Positions 9,327 to 18,802 of a stretch of 64,000 bases of DNA are shown piece by piece; position 1 is the first letter of the stretch, and each line of letters opens with the position of its first letter. The notes beneath the pieces are model-generated. The model was not told where the DNA came from. It saw only the letters and a program-made list of their open reading frames with translations, and made no database searches. The position numbers and the translations under genes were made by a program. The DNA is from Tranquillimonas rosea (GTDB taxonomy: Bacteria; Pseudomonadota; Alphaproteobacteria; Rhodobacterales; Rhodobacteraceae), in contig NZ_FOGU01000001.1 of assembly GCF_900111315.1 (NCBI RefSeq), positions 62,001 to 126,000 of the forward strand. The letters are read 5' to 3'.

Positions 9327-10319
9327 CTAGCCTGCCAGCCGGCGGGCGACCTCGGGGGCGAAATAGGTGAGGATGCCGTCGCAGCCCGCCCGCTTGAATC
9401 CAAGCACGCTCTCCATCATCACCTTCTCGCCGTCGATCCAGCCCTGGTCGGCCGCGCCGCGGATCATCGCGTATTCACCCGACACCTGATAGGCATAGGT
9501 CGGCACGCCAAAGGCGTCCTTCACTTGGCGGCAGATGTCGAGATAGGGCATGCCCGGCTTGACCATGACCATGTCGGCGCCCTCGATCAGGTCGCGCTCT
9601 ACCAGGCGCAGCGCTTCAGCTGCGTTGCCCGGATCCATCTGGTAGGTCGCCTTGTCGCCCTTGAGCGCGCCCGAAGCGCCGACAGCGTCGCGGAACGGGC
9701 CGTAGAACGCGCTGGCATACTTCGCGGAGTAGGACATGATCGTCACGTCGGTGTGGCCCGCATCCTCGAGCGCGGTCCGCATCGCTCCGATGCGCCCGTC
9801 CATCATATCGGACGGCCCGAGGATGTCGGCCCCGGAATCGGCCTGCGCGAGCGCCATCTTCACCAGCGCCTCGACGGTCGCGTCGTTCACCACGACGCCG
9901 TCCCGCACGATCCCGTCGTGCCCGTTGATGTTGTAGGGGTCGAGCGCGACGTCGGTCATCACGGCGATCTCGGGTACCGCATCCTTGATCGCCCGGACGG
10001 CGCGATTCGACAGGTTGTCGGAGTTCCACGCCTCTTCGCAGAGCTCGGTCTTGAGCGCCGGGTCGGTGTAGGGAAAGAGGCAGACCGCCGGGATCCCCAG
10101 CGTCGCCGCCTCTTCGACCGCGGGCAGCAGCCGGTCGATCGTCAGGCGGTGCACGCCGGGCATCGACGGGATCGGATCGGCGGCGTCCTCGCCGTCACGC
10201 ACGAAGACCGGCCAGATCAGGTCGCCGGGGCTGAGCGACGTCTCTCGCGTCAGGTCACGCAGGGCGGGCGTCCGGCGCAGGCGGCGAAAACGGGTGGAAG
10301 GATAGGGGGCTTGGGTCAT
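9327..10319 (-). CDS. hemB: Porphobilinogen synthase (delta-aminolevulinic acid dehydratase), Mg-type
   Basis: Condenses two 5-aminolevulinate molecules to porphobilinogen in tetrapyrrole synthesis. 330 residues from the ATG at 10317-10319 (MTQAPYPSTRFRR); a longer frame upstream lacks family similarity. The Schiff-base lysines are K200 (SYSAKYASAFYGPF) and K254 (VMVKPGMPYLD). Where zinc enzymes have a cysteine cluster, this one reads DVALDPYNINGHDG at about 123-136, so it lacks the catalytic zinc ligands, as in Rhodobacter HemB. Confidence 0.97.
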   Translation of the reverse strand: MTQAPYPSTRFRRLRRTPALRDLTRETSLSPGDLIWPVFVRDGEDAADPIPSMPGVHRLTIDRLLPAVEEAATLGIPAVCLFPYTDPALKTELCEEAWNSDNLSNRAVRAIKDAVPEIAVMTDVALDPYNINGHDGIVRDGVVVNDATVEALVKMALAQADSGADILGPSDMMDGRIGAMRTALEDAGHTDVTIMSYSAKYASAFYGPFRDAVGASGALKGDKATYQMDPGNAAEALRLVERDLIEGADMVMVKPGMPYLDICRQVKDAFGVPTYAYQVSGEYAMIRGAADQGWIDGEKVMMESVLGFKRAGCDGILTYFAPEVARRLAG

Positions 10320-10444
10320 GGCGCGGTGTCCGTTTGCAACGGCTCCGGGCATCGCACGGCGACCCGGCGCCATCAAGGCTGGTCATGCGTCCGGGCCGTA
10401 GCTAGTGTCGCGCCGACTTCCGTTACCGTCCCGAAAGGCTGCCC

Positions 10445-10969
10445 GTGAACTGGTTGGACACCGCCTTCACGCTGATCGACATGCGCTCGTTCTCGAACCT
10501 CTGGTACTGGATCGGCTTGGCGATGGTCTGGTCGACCACCAGCCACTGGGTGCTGGGTGTACCGTTCGACATGGTCGCGCGGGCGCGTCGCTACGGCGGG
10601 CAGGCCGAGGCGGACCTCGAGGACATGGTGCGCATCAACGTGAACCGGCTGCTGTTCATCGGCCGGGTGTCGGGGCTGTGGCTCGTGGCGCTGGGGGCGA
10701 TGGGGCTGACGGCGCTCGTGATCCTGGGGTTCTGGTACCAGCTCGAGTTCGCGCAGGCGGTCTTCCTCATCGTGTTCCCGCTGAGCTTCGTCGGCGGGCT
10801 CAGCTTTTCGACGGCACGGCTGATCGTGGCGCAGGGCCTCTCCGGCGAGGCCCTGCGGCGGCGGCTGCTGCGGCATCGTCAGACGACGCAGGTGATCGGC
10901 ATGATCTCGATCTTCTTCACCGCGATGTGGGGCATGTACCAGAACATGAACCTGGGCCCCTTCGGCTGA
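10445..10969 (+). CDS. Four-helix membrane protein of unknown function
   Basis: 174 residues from a GTG start. Hydrophobic segments at about 19-37, 72-92, 98-118 and 148-165. The N-terminal region (MRSFSNLWYWIGLAMVW, SHWVLGVPFDMV) looks strongly conserved in Roseobacter relatives, where the name 'component of SufBCD complex' is in use. I see no sequence support for a role in Fe-S assembly. Divergent from hemB and convergent with a small membrane gene. Confidence 0.7.
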   Translation: MNWLDTAFTLIDMRSFSNLWYWIGLAMVWSTTSHWVLGVPFDMVARARRYGGQAEADLEDMVRINVNRLLFIGRVSGLWLVALGAMGLTALVILGFWYQLEFAQAVFLIVFPLSFVGGLSFSTARLIVAQGLSGEALRRRLLRHRQTTQVIGMISIFFTAMWGMYQNMNLGPFG

Positions 10970-10984
10970 ACGCCGGCGATCGGG

Positions 10985-11137
10985 TCACTCCGTGATCGGC
11001 GCCGGCGGCGTATCCGCCGTCTCGGCATCCGAGGGCGCGGCAATGGCCAGCGCGATGACGCCAAGCGCGACCGCCAACGCATAGGCGCAGTGAATCCAGT
11101 CCAGCGAACCGGGAATCCGGTGTCTACGGTATTTCAT
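10985..11137 (-). CDS. 50-residue single-span membrane protein, hypothetical
   Basis: Small gene starting at the ATG at 11135-11137 with GCAGAGAC upstream as a weak ribosome site. The basic N-terminus (KYRRHRIPGSLDW) is followed by one hydrophobic span at about 17-35 and an acidic, proline-rich tail. Divergent from mfd across 217 bases. I do not recognise it; the length, charge layout and fit in the gap support a real gene, not conservation I can verify. Confidence 0.5.
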   Translation of the reverse strand: MKYRRHRIPGSLDWIHCAYALAVALGVIALAIAAPSDAETADTPPAPITE

Positions 11138-11354
11138 TGTCTCTGCCTCTGCTCGATGGAGTCCGTTTTCGGACTTCTCTTTCCGTGGGGGCAGTGTGCG
11201 ACACTGGGACCTATCCGTGAAGCCCCTCGGACCGGACCCGGCGTTCACGATTTCAGAAGAGCCCCGGATCGGCACGGGCCCGCCGACGGAACGCCGCGGC
11301 ACCGAGGGCCACTCGTGCGTTGACACCGCCGCGGGGGTGGTTACTTCGCCCGCC

Positions 11355-14300
11355 ATGGCAGACCTATCGCATATCATCGTCGGCGGCGCCCCCGAAGGTT
11401 TCGACGCGCGGCTTGTCCTGCGCGAGCTCGACAAGAGCGGCGTCCCGGTGATCCACGTCGCCCGCGACGACAAGAGGCTCGCCGCCATGCAGGCGGCGCT
11501 GGCCTTCTACGCTCCGGACGTCACCGTGGTGACCTTTCCGAACTGGGATTGCCTGCCGTACGACCGGGTCTCGCCCAATGCCGACATCTCGGCCAACCGG
11601 ATGGCGACGCTCGCGGCGCTGGCGCACGGGGTGCTTCCCAGCCGCTTCGTGCTGTTGACGACGCTCAACGCGGCGACGCAGCGCGTGCCGCCGCAGGAGC
11701 TTCTGCGCGAGGCCGCCTTCACCGCCGAGGTCGGCCGGCGGATCGATGAAAGTGCGCTGCGCAACTTCCTGGTGCGCATGGGGTTTTCGCAAGCGCCCAC
11801 GGTGATGGAGCCCGGCGACTATGCCATTCGCGGCGGCATTATCGACGTCTGGCCGCCGGGGGACTCGGGGCCCGTCCGGCTGGATCTCTTCGGCGACACG
11901 CTGGACGGCGCCCGACGCTTCGATCCGGCGAGCCAGCGGACCACGGAAAAGCTGAACGCGGTCGAGCTTGCTCCCGTCTCGGAGGTGATCCTCGACGACG
12001 AGGCGATCACGCGGTTCCGCCAGAACTACCGGGTGGAGTTCGGCGCGGCGGGCACCGACGATCCGCTCTACGAAGCCGTGACCGCGGGCAAGAAGCACGC
12101 GGGCGTCGAACACTGGCTGGGCTTCTTCCACGAACGCCTCGAGACGCTGTTCGACTACCTGCCGAAGGCGACCATCTGCCTTGACGACCAGTCGGACGCC
12201 GCCCGTGTCGCCCGGTGGGAACTGATCGAGGACGCCTACGAAAACCGCCGGGAGGCGCTGAACGCCAAGTCGCGGCTCGATTCCGTCTACAAGCCCGCAC
12301 CGCCGCAGCTTCTGTATCTGGACGATGCCGCCTGGGAGGCGACGGTCGCCGACCGCCGCGTGCTGCAATTCGTGCCGCTCCAGCGCGCCAGCGGCCCCGG
12401 CGTGATCGATGCCGGAGGCCGCATCGGCCGCAACTTTTCGCCCGAACGACAGATGGAAAGTGTCAGTCTTTTCGGGGCGTTGGCCGATCACATTAATAAG
12501 AAACGCAAGGAGCGGCAGGTCGTCGTCGCCTCGTATTCCGAAGGCGCGCGCGAGCGCCTGATGGGCCTGATCGAGGACGAGGATGTACAGGGCGCGATGC
12601 CGATCGCGGATTTCCGGGACGTCCCCGACGGCAGCGGCGGGCTGTATCTTGCGGTCTGGGCGCTGGAGCACGGGTTCGAGTCCGAGGGCCTGACGGTCAT
12701 CTCGGAACAGGACGTGCTTGGCGACCGCCTGATACGCAAGCCGAAGAAGAAGCGGCGGGCCGAGAACTTCCTCACCGAGGCGCAATCGCTGTCGCCGGGT
12801 GACCTCATCGTGCATGTCGACCACGGGGTCGGGCGCTACAAGGGGCTGGAAGTGGTCAACGCGCTCGGCGCTGCGCACGAGATGATCCACCTCGAATACG
12901 CCGAGGAGGCACGGCTCTACCTGCCGGTGGAGAACATCGAGCTGCTCAGCCGCTTCGGACACGAGGAGGGGCTGCTCGACAAGCTGGGCGGCGGTGCGTG
13001 GCAGGCCAAGAAGGCCCGTCTGAAGGAGCGCCTGAAGGAGATCGCCGACCGGCTGATCCGGATCGCGGCCGAACGCGCGCTGCGGAAGGCGCCGATCATG
13101 GAGCCGCCCGAGGACATGTGGGACGCGTTCTCGGCCCGCTTCCCCTATGAGGAGACCGACGATCAGCTCTCGGCCATCAACGACGTGCTGGAGGACCTGA
13201 GCCAAGGGTCGCCGATGGACCGCCTGATCTGCGGCGATGTCGGTTTCGGCAAGACAGAGGTCGCCATGCGCGCGGCCTTCGTCGCGGCTATGTCGGGGGT
13301 GCAAGTAGCCGTCATCACGCCGACCACGCTGCTGGCTCGGCAGCACTATCAGAGCTTTTCCGAGCGTTTCCGAGGCTTTCCGGTCAACGTGCGCCAGCTG
13401 TCGCGCTTCGTCGGTCAGAAGGAAGCGGCCGAGACGCGCAAGGGTATGGCCGATGGCACGGTCGACATCGTCGTCGGGACGCACGCGCTTTTATCCAAGA
13501 ATATCAAGTTCAAGGAACTCGGTCTTCTGGTGATCGACGAAGAGCAGCACTTCGGCGTCACCCACAAGGAGCGGCTGAAGCAGCTGCGATCGGACATCCA
13601 CGTGCTGACGTTGACGGCGACACCGATCCCGCGGACGCTTCAACTGTCGCTCACAGGTGTCCGGGAACTTTCGATTATCGGGACGCCGCCGGTCGACCGG
13701 CTGGCGATCCGCACCTATGTCAGCGAGTTCGACACGATCACCATTCGCGAGGCGCTGCTGCGCGAGCATTACCGCGGCGGCCAGAGCTTTCTGGTCGTGC
13801 CGCGGATCGCCGACCTGCCGGAGATGGAGACGTTCCTGAAGGAAGAGGTGCCCGAGGTCAGCTTCGTCACCGCCACCGGACAGATGGCGGCGGGCGAGCT
13901 CGACGACCGCATGAACGCCTTCTACGACGGCAAGTACGACGTGCTTCTCGCGACGACCATCGTGGAATCCGGGCTGGATATCCCGACCGCCAACACGATG
14001 GTCATCCATCGCGCGGACATGTTCGGGCTATCGCAGCTCTACCAGATCCGCGGCCGGGTGGGCCGGTCCAAGGCGCGCGCCTATGCCTATCTCACGACCA
14101 AGCCCAAGGCCAAGCTGACCGCCACCGCCGAGAAGCGGCTGCGGGTGCTGGGATCGCTGGATTCGCTCGGCGCCGGCTTCACTCTGGCCAGCCAGGATCT
14201 CGACATCCGCGGCGCGGGCAACCTGGTGGGCGAAGAGCAGTCGGGCAATATCCGCGAGGTGGGCTACGAACTCTACCAGTCGATGCTCGAGGACGCGATC

Positions 14301-14816
14301 GGCAAGATCAAGTCGGGCGAGTTCGAAGGCCCCACCGAACTGGGCGAGACCTGGGCGCCGCAGATCAATCTGGGCGTACCCGTGCTGATCCCCGAGGATT
14401 ACGTGCCAGACCTGGACGTGCGCCTCGGCCTCTATCGCCGCCTGTCCGAGCTGACCACCAAGGTCGAGCTCGAAGGCTTCGCGGCCGAGCTGATCGACCG
14501 CTTCGGCCCGCTGCCGAAGGAGGTGAACACGCTGCTGCTGGTGATCCGCATCAAGGCCGAGTGCAAGCGCGCGGGCATCGCCAAGCTGGACGCCGGGCCC
14601 AAGGGCGCGACGATCCAGTTCCACAACGACAAGTTCGTCAATCCCGAGGGGCTGGTCAGCTTCATCAAGGCGCAGGACGGCCTGGCCAAGGTGAAGGACA
14701 ACAAGATCGTGGTGCGGCGCGACTGGGCGAAGGACAAGGACAAGATCCGGGGCGCCTTCTCGATCGCGCAGGATCTGGCGAAGCACGCCACGCCAAGGAA
14801 GACCGCCGACGCGTGA
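11355..14816 (+). CDS. mfd: Transcription-repair coupling factor
   Basis: ATP-dependent translocase that removes stalled RNA polymerase and recruits UvrA to lesions. 1153 residues from the ATG at 11355 (MADLSHIIVGG), which fits the family length; the frame is open 53 codons further upstream without similarity. UvrB-like N-terminal modules come first, then the CarD-like polymerase-interacting domain (GDLIVHVDHGVGRYKGL). The motor follows: Walker A GDVGFGKTE near 625, DEEQ near 727, and motif VI in QIRGRVGRSKARAYAYL. A TRCF C-terminal domain ends the protein. Convergent with the exporter gene, 13 bases apart. Confidence 0.98.
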   Translation: MADLSHIIVGGAPEGFDARLVLRELDKSGVPVIHVARDDKRLAAMQAALAFYAPDVTVVTFPNWDCLPYDRVSPNADISANRMATLAALAHGVLPSRFVLLTTLNAATQRVPPQELLREAAFTAEVGRRIDESALRNFLVRMGFSQAPTVMEPGDYAIRGGIIDVWPPGDSGPVRLDLFGDTLDGARRFDPASQRTTEKLNAVELAPVSEVILDDEAITRFRQNYRVEFGAAGTDDPLYEAVTAGKKHAGVEHWLGFFHERLETLFDYLPKATICLDDQSDAARVARWELIEDAYENRREALNAKSRLDSVYKPAPPQLLYLDDAAWEATVADRRVLQFVPLQRASGPGVIDAGGRIGRNFSPERQMESVSLFGALADHINKKRKERQVVVASYSEGARERLMGLIEDEDVQGAMPIADFRDVPDGSGGLYLAVWALEHGFESEGLTVISEQDVLGDRLIRKPKKKRRAENFLTEAQSLSPGDLIVHVDHGVGRYKGLEVVNALGAAHEMIHLEYAEEARLYLPVENIELLSRFGHEEGLLDKLGGGAWQAKKARLKERLKEIADRLIRIAAERALRKAPIMEPPEDMWDAFSARFPYEETDDQLSAINDVLEDLSQGSPMDRLICGDVGFGKTEVAMRAAFVAAMSGVQVAVITPTTLLARQHYQSFSERFRGFPVNVRQLSRFVGQKEAAETRKGMADGTVDIVVGTHALLSKNIKFKELGLLVIDEEQHFGVTHKERLKQLRSDIHVLTLTATPIPRTLQLSLTGVRELSIIGTPPVDRLAIRTYVSEFDTITIREALLREHYRGGQSFLVVPRIADLPEMETFLKEEVPEVSFVTATGQMAAGELDDRMNAFYDGKYDVLLATTIVESGLDIPTANTMVIHRADMFGLSQLYQIRGRVGRSKARAYAYLTTKPKAKLTATAEKRLRVLGSLDSLGAGFTLASQDLDIRGAGNLVGEEQSGNIREVGYELYQSMLEDAIGKIKSGEFEGPTELGETWAPQINLGVPVLIPEDYVPDLDVRLGLYRRLSELTTKVELEGFAAELIDRFGPLPKEVNTLLLVIRIKAECKRAGIAKLDAGPKGATIQFHNDKFVNPEGLVSFIKAQDGLAKVKDNKIVVRRDWAKDKDKIRGAFSIAQDLAKHATPRKTADA

Positions 14817-14829
14817 ACGGGGCGGCGGC

Positions 14830-16047
14830 TCAGGCCGCCGCCGGGCCCGCCTCGCGCGATTTGCCCATCAGGAAGAACGCGATCGTCGAGCAGATCAGCG
14901 TGCCGATCGCCAGCGGCACCGAGGTGCCGTTGAACGCCAGCCCGATCGGCGCGGCGATGGCCACGGCCATCACCGTCGACACCGCCCCGACCACCGACGA
15001 TGCGGTGCCTGCGATATGCCCCATCGGTTCGAGCGCGAGCGCGTTCAGGTTGCCGAAGGTCAGCCCGGCCATGAAGAAGACCGAGGTCGACCAGAAGAAG
15101 AAGGCCGGGAAGGCGAGCGCAACGGGCAGCAGGTCTTGGGTGACGAGCACGAGGTAGACGCCCGATACGGCGATCTGTGCCCCGTAGGCGCTCATCGCCA
15201 TGCGACGCATGCCAAGGCGCATCACCAGCGTGCCGTTCAGGATCGTGCCGGTCGCGGTGATCAGGCCGCCGCACAGGAACCAGATCGGAAACGTCTCGCC
15301 CATGTCGAAGGTGACGTCGTAGATCTGTTGCACCGAGCTCAACAGCGCGAACATCTGCCCGAAGGCGAGGGTGAGCACCGCGATGTAGATGCGGACCATC
15401 GGATGCCCCAGCACCTCGCGCACCGCCCGCCACAGCGTCCCGGCGCGGATCGGGCGGCGGTTCTCGGGGGCGAGCGTCTCGGGCTGGCGCAGTGTCAGCC
15501 ACGTGCCGCTCGTCAGGCCGAGGAGCAGGAACGCGCCGAACACGCCGTGCCAGCCGAACCCGGCGATGATGAGCGCGCCGACCGACGGCGCCATCGCTGG
15601 CACGATCAGGAAAACGGTCATCACGAAGGACATGATCTGGGCCATGCGGCGGCCGCCATAGAGGTCGCGCACCAGGGCCAATCCGACGACGCGCGGGGCC
15701 GAGGCGCCGAAGCCTTGCAGCGCGCGGGCGGCCAGCAGGAATGTCAGGTTGTCGGCAACCATGCCCAGCAGCGCGCCGGTCAGGTACAGGCCCAGACCGA
15801 AAAGGATCGCCGACTTTCGGCCCACCGCGTCCGACACGGGCCCCGCGACGAAGGTGCCGAAGCCCAGACCGAAGACGAACGCGCTGAGGATCAGCTGCGC
15901 GCGGTTGGGATCGTCCGGCGACATCTCGGCGGCGATCTCGGGCATGGCGGGCAGCATCGAGTCGATCGAGAACGCCACGGTTGCGAGAAGCAACGCCATC
16001 AGCCCGATGAATTCGGGCATCTTCAACTGTCGTTTCGGCGGCGTCAT
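14830..16047 (-). CDS. Bcr/CflA-type MFS drug exporter
   Basis: 405 residues with twelve predicted membrane segments. The first helix carries FSIDSMLPAMPEIA, typical of the Bcr/CflA subfamily of proton-driven drug exporters. The cytoplasmic loop motif GPVSDAVGRKS lies between helices 2 and 3. The start overlaps the stop of the DsbA-like gene by four bases (ATGA), so both are translated from one message. The substrate is unknown. Confidence 0.9.
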   Translation of the reverse strand: MTPPKRQLKMPEFIGLMALLLATVAFSIDSMLPAMPEIAAEMSPDDPNRAQLILSAFVFGLGFGTFVAGPVSDAVGRKSAILFGLGLYLTGALLGMVADNLTFLLAARALQGFGASAPRVVGLALVRDLYGGRRMAQIMSFVMTVFLIVPAMAPSVGALIIAGFGWHGVFGAFLLLGLTSGTWLTLRQPETLAPENRRPIRAGTLWRAVREVLGHPMVRIYIAVLTLAFGQMFALLSSVQQIYDVTFDMGETFPIWFLCGGLITATGTILNGTLVMRLGMRRMAMSAYGAQIAVSGVYLVLVTQDLLPVALAFPAFFFWSTSVFFMAGLTFGNLNALALEPMGHIAGTASSVVGAVSTVMAVAIAAPIGLAFNGTSVPLAIGTLICSTIAFFLMGKSREAGPAAA

Positions 16048-16688
16048 TGTTCTGCGTCCGCCTTCTGCACCAACTCGTCGATCACCTGCGTCCAGAGATC
16101 GGGCGGTTGCGCGCCGGGCACGACATGCTGGTTGGCGACCACGAAGGTCGGCACGCCCGACACTCCGCGTTCGCGCGCATGGGCGTCCCGTTCGCGGACC
16201 GAGGCGACATCCGCATCGGCACTGAGCAACCGTTCGGTCATCGCCCGGTCCATACCGGCGGCTTCGGCGATTTCGAGCAGGACGTCATTGGCGCCGATAT
16301 TGCGGCCTTCCATGAAATACGCCCGGAACAGCCGGTCGACGACGTTGCGCTGGCGCCCCTCGAGCCCCGCCCAGTGGATCAGGCGATGCGCGTCGAGCGT
16401 GTTCGGCGTCACGTTGAGCGCGGGCCAGTCGATCTCGAGCCCAGCGGCGAGGGCGGCCTCGTCGATCTGCGAATAGACCTTCGCCGCCTCTTCGCGGCCG
16501 CCGAACTTCAGCTCGAGATACTCCCGCCGGTCCATGCCGCCAGCCGGCATGTCGGGGTTGAGCTGGAAGGGATGCCATTCGATCTCGAACGGGTGATCCT
16601 TGCGGGACTGAAGCGCGGTGTCGAGGTTGGCCTTGCCGATATAGCACCAGGGGCAGATCGGATCGGACAGGATATCAAGCTTGATCAT
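16044..16688 (-). CDS. DsbA family oxidoreductase (FrnE-like)
   Basis: 214 residues from the ATG at 16686-16688 (MIKLDILSDPICPWCYIGK). The thioredoxin-fold active site is CPWC at 12-15, as in FrnE and 2-hydroxychromene-2-carboxylate isomerase-like proteins, and GVSGVPTF supplies the cis-proline. No signal peptide, so it is cytoplasmic. The start lies 14 bases inside the end of the AMP-ligase gene, and the stop overlaps the exporter start. A cytoplasmic disulfide or glutathione-type role is likely; no substrate is evident. Confidence 0.9.
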   Translation of the reverse strand: MIKLDILSDPICPWCYIGKANLDTALQSRKDHPFEIEWHPFQLNPDMPAGGMDRREYLELKFGGREEAAKVYSQIDEAALAAGLEIDWPALNVTPNTLDAHRLIHWAGLEGRQRNVVDRLFRAYFMEGRNIGANDVLLEIAEAAGMDRAMTERLLSADADVASVRERDAHARERGVSGVPTFVVANQHVVPGAQPPDLWTQVIDELVQKADAEQ

Positions 16689-18207
16689 CGGCGTGTTCCT
16701 CGTGGTCCTGCCGCAGCTGGCGCCGCAGGAGTTTTCCGTTGCCGCCCCGTGGCAGGACCGCGACCCGCCGCGCCAGGCGCGGCTGCTTGTACCGGGCAAG
16801 CCGTTCGGCGCAATGGCCGAGGATCGCAGCCTCGCCGGGGTCGTCGTCCGCCGTGTAGAACGCGGCTATGATTGTCGTATCCTTGGCAACCCGCAGCTCA
16901 ACCGCCGCGGCGTCGGTGATGCCGGGACAGGCGATGAGGGCCTCTTCCACCTCGACGGGCGAGACGCGGAAGCCGCCGGCATTCATCATGTCGTCCTCGC
17001 GCCCCAGATAGGTCACGGCGCCGGACTCGTCCATGCTGCCGATGTCGCCGGTCCGGAACCACTCGCCCGACATGCGCCGCGCCGTCGCCTCGGGCGCATC
17101 CAAGTATCCCAGCATCAGCCCCGGATCCCGGCGCGACACCGCGATGACACCACGCTCGCCGCGCGCGACGGGGGCACCGTCGGTCCCCAGAATCGCCACG
17201 CGCCGCCCCGGCTGCGGGCGTCCGAGCGTTCCGGCCGGCGCGGGATCGGCCGGGTTGCCGGAAATGAAGGTCGAGCATTCGGACATCCCGAACGCTTCGT
17301 GGATTGCCGTTCCGGTTGCCGCGCGCCACGCATCGTGGAGTGACGAGGCCAACTTTTCGCCGGCCGACAGGCCGTGGCGCAGTCGGCGCAGGGCAAGGTT
17401 CGCGTCCGATTTCAGAAGTTGGCGATAAATACCTGGTGCGGCGGCAAAAACCGTCACGTCATGTCGTTGGAGTAGCAGCGGAATCATGGACGGTGTCACG
17501 CCGGCCGCGGGGATCAGGGCCGTCGCACCGACAGACCAAGGGTCCATCAGGCCGGTCCCCATCGTGTAGGTCCAGTTGAACGCCCCGGCATGCATCAGAC
17601 GATCCCCGGGACCGAGTGCGTACCAATGGTCGATCATCATGCGCCGCGCCCAGATCGAGCGATGCGCGTGCAGGACGGCTTGGGGCCTGGCAGAGGTGCC
17701 CGACGAGAACACCGCGAAGGCCGGCCGCTCGGGCGAGCCCATGTGAAACGCTGCCGGCGCATGGTCCCGAAGCGCGCGCAACGCCTCCAGCGAAAGGACC
17801 GGCGTGTCGCCGTCGGGCAGGGCGACATCCGGTGCGGCAAGGATCAGCCGCGGCGCGACGGGGCCGGCCATCCGGGTGATCTCGGCGCGTGTCAACTGCG
17901 CCGAGGTCGGCACGGGAACCAGACCGGCGGCGATGGAGGCGAGATAGGCGATGGGAAAGTCGACGGTGTTGCCCAGGCGAAGCAGCACGCGGTCGCCCGG
18001 AGACAATCCCTGTGCCAAAAGGCCGCCGGCAGTCCCCAGAACGACCTCTTTCAGACGCGTATAGCTCCACCGTTCGGCCCCGGTTGGCCCCACGACGGCC
18101 AGGGCCACGCGATCGCTGCATGCGTCCGCATGGGCCAGCACATGAGCCGCCATGTTGAAGGGGTCGGGGCAGGGCGCCGGCGCGCCGGTATCATAGATCG
18201 CCTGCAT
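16675..18207 (-). CDS. AMP-forming acyl-CoA ligase, benzoate-CoA ligase-like
   Basis: ANL-superfamily enzyme of 510 residues that adenylates a carboxylic acid and transfers it to CoA. Start chosen at the ATG at 18205-18207 (MQAIYDTGAP). The phosphate-binding loop SSGTSARPQAV, the adenine-side EAFGMSE, the hinge YLGREDDMMNAGG and the C-terminal GGNGKLLRR with the catalytic Lys are all visible. The overall layout resembles benzoate- or aryl-CoA ligases, but the acid is not predictable. Co-transcribed with the DsbA-like and MFS genes through overlaps. Confidence 0.88.
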   Translation of the reverse strand: MQAIYDTGAPAPCPDPFNMAAHVLAHADACSDRVALAVVGPTGAERWSYTRLKEVVLGTAGGLLAQGLSPGDRVLLRLGNTVDFPIAYLASIAAGLVPVPTSAQLTRAEITRMAGPVAPRLILAAPDVALPDGDTPVLSLEALRALRDHAPAAFHMGSPERPAFAVFSSGTSARPQAVLHAHRSIWARRMMIDHWYALGPGDRLMHAGAFNWTYTMGTGLMDPWSVGATALIPAAGVTPSMIPLLLQRHDVTVFAAAPGIYRQLLKSDANLALRRLRHGLSAGEKLASSLHDAWRAATGTAIHEAFGMSECSTFISGNPADPAPAGTLGRPQPGRRVAILGTDGAPVARGERGVIAVSRRDPGLMLGYLDAPEATARRMSGEWFRTGDIGSMDESGAVTYLGREDDMMNAGGFRVSPVEVEEALIACPGITDAAAVELRVAKDTTIIAAFYTADDDPGEAAILGHCAERLARYKQPRLARRVAVLPRGGNGKLLRRQLRQDHEEHADDQA

Positions 18208-18252
18208 GCCTTGGTCGCTACGCCCCGGCGGGCGCCGATGCAAGCGCGCGGC

Positions 18253-18600
18253 TCAGTCGTCGCGGCCGAGCGGGCGCTCGGGCATCTCCTCGTCGCCGAA
18301 CTCGGAGTCCTCATCATAGACGTCCTCGCCCGGCGGGATGTGCCGTGCGCTTTCCATGATGTTCGCGTTGTCGCGGAACTCATCCATCTTGACGTCGGTC
18401 GGGATCTCGCCCTGCAGCCACGCCGAGACCTGCTCTTCCGCCTCGCGGGCGGTCAGGTCGTGGGCCTTGGCGAGATAGTCGAGAAACCGCACGAGATCGC
18501 CGTCGGTCGCCAGCAGGTCCGCTTGGTTCGTGTTCGGCCAGCGCTGCTCGACCCGCTCGACGAAAGCGGGCCAATTGTTCTGAACGTCGCTCCATTGCAT
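18253..18600 (-). CDS. CsbD-like stress protein with acidic tail
   Basis: 115 residues. The first 65 fit a CsbD-like domain: an N-terminal tryptophan helix (MQWSDVQNNWPAF), then ADLLATDGDLVRFLDYLAKAH and AREAEEQVSAWL. CsbD proteins are abundant under stress in many bacteria and have no known biochemical function. The last 35 residues are strongly acidic and disordered-looking (GEDVYDEDSEFGDEE). It lies 45 bases upstream of the ligase and 37 bases downstream of a small lipoprotein gene, in the same direction. Confidence 0.72.
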   Translation of the reverse strand: MQWSDVQNNWPAFVERVEQRWPNTNQADLLATDGDLVRFLDYLAKAHDLTAREAEEQVSAWLQGEIPTDVKMDEFRDNANIMESARHIPPGEDVYDEDSEFGDEEMPERPLGRDD

Positions 18601-18637
18601 GGATGTCGTGCCTTCTTTTTCGTGTGCGTCCCGTCGA

Positions 18638-18802
18638 TCAATGCCGGGACGCAGAAGGCAGTTCCACGGGATCGGCCGGTCCTTGCGTGACCACCCGGAC
18701 GGCGGTGCCGCCGGCGGTTCCGGCCACCTTGATCGGCAGCGTTATCAGGGCGCATCCCGACAGCATCGCGCCAAGGACCGTGATTAGCACCAGCGCCCTC
18801 AT
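18638..18802 (-). CDS. 54-residue lipoprotein, hypothetical
   Basis: Starts at the ATG at 18800-18802, overlapping the stop of the binding-protein gene as ATGA, so it is translationally coupled. A short signal sequence ends in the lipobox LSGC with Cys17, leaving a mature peptide of 38 residues beginning CALITLPIK. This kind of entericidin-like or outer-membrane small lipoprotein often follows larger export genes. Function unknown. Confidence 0.7.
   Translation of the reverse strand: MRALVLITVLGAMLSGCALITLPIKVAGTAGGTAVRVVTQGPADPVELPSASRH

Noticed and set aside
12673-12683. GGTTCGAGTCC resembling a tRNA T-arm
   Set aside because: In-frame mfd coding sequence with no acceptor or anticodon stems around it.
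11364-13484. 706-codon open frame antisense to mfd
   Set aside because: Shadow of the mfd codons; no domain recognised and no ribosome site.
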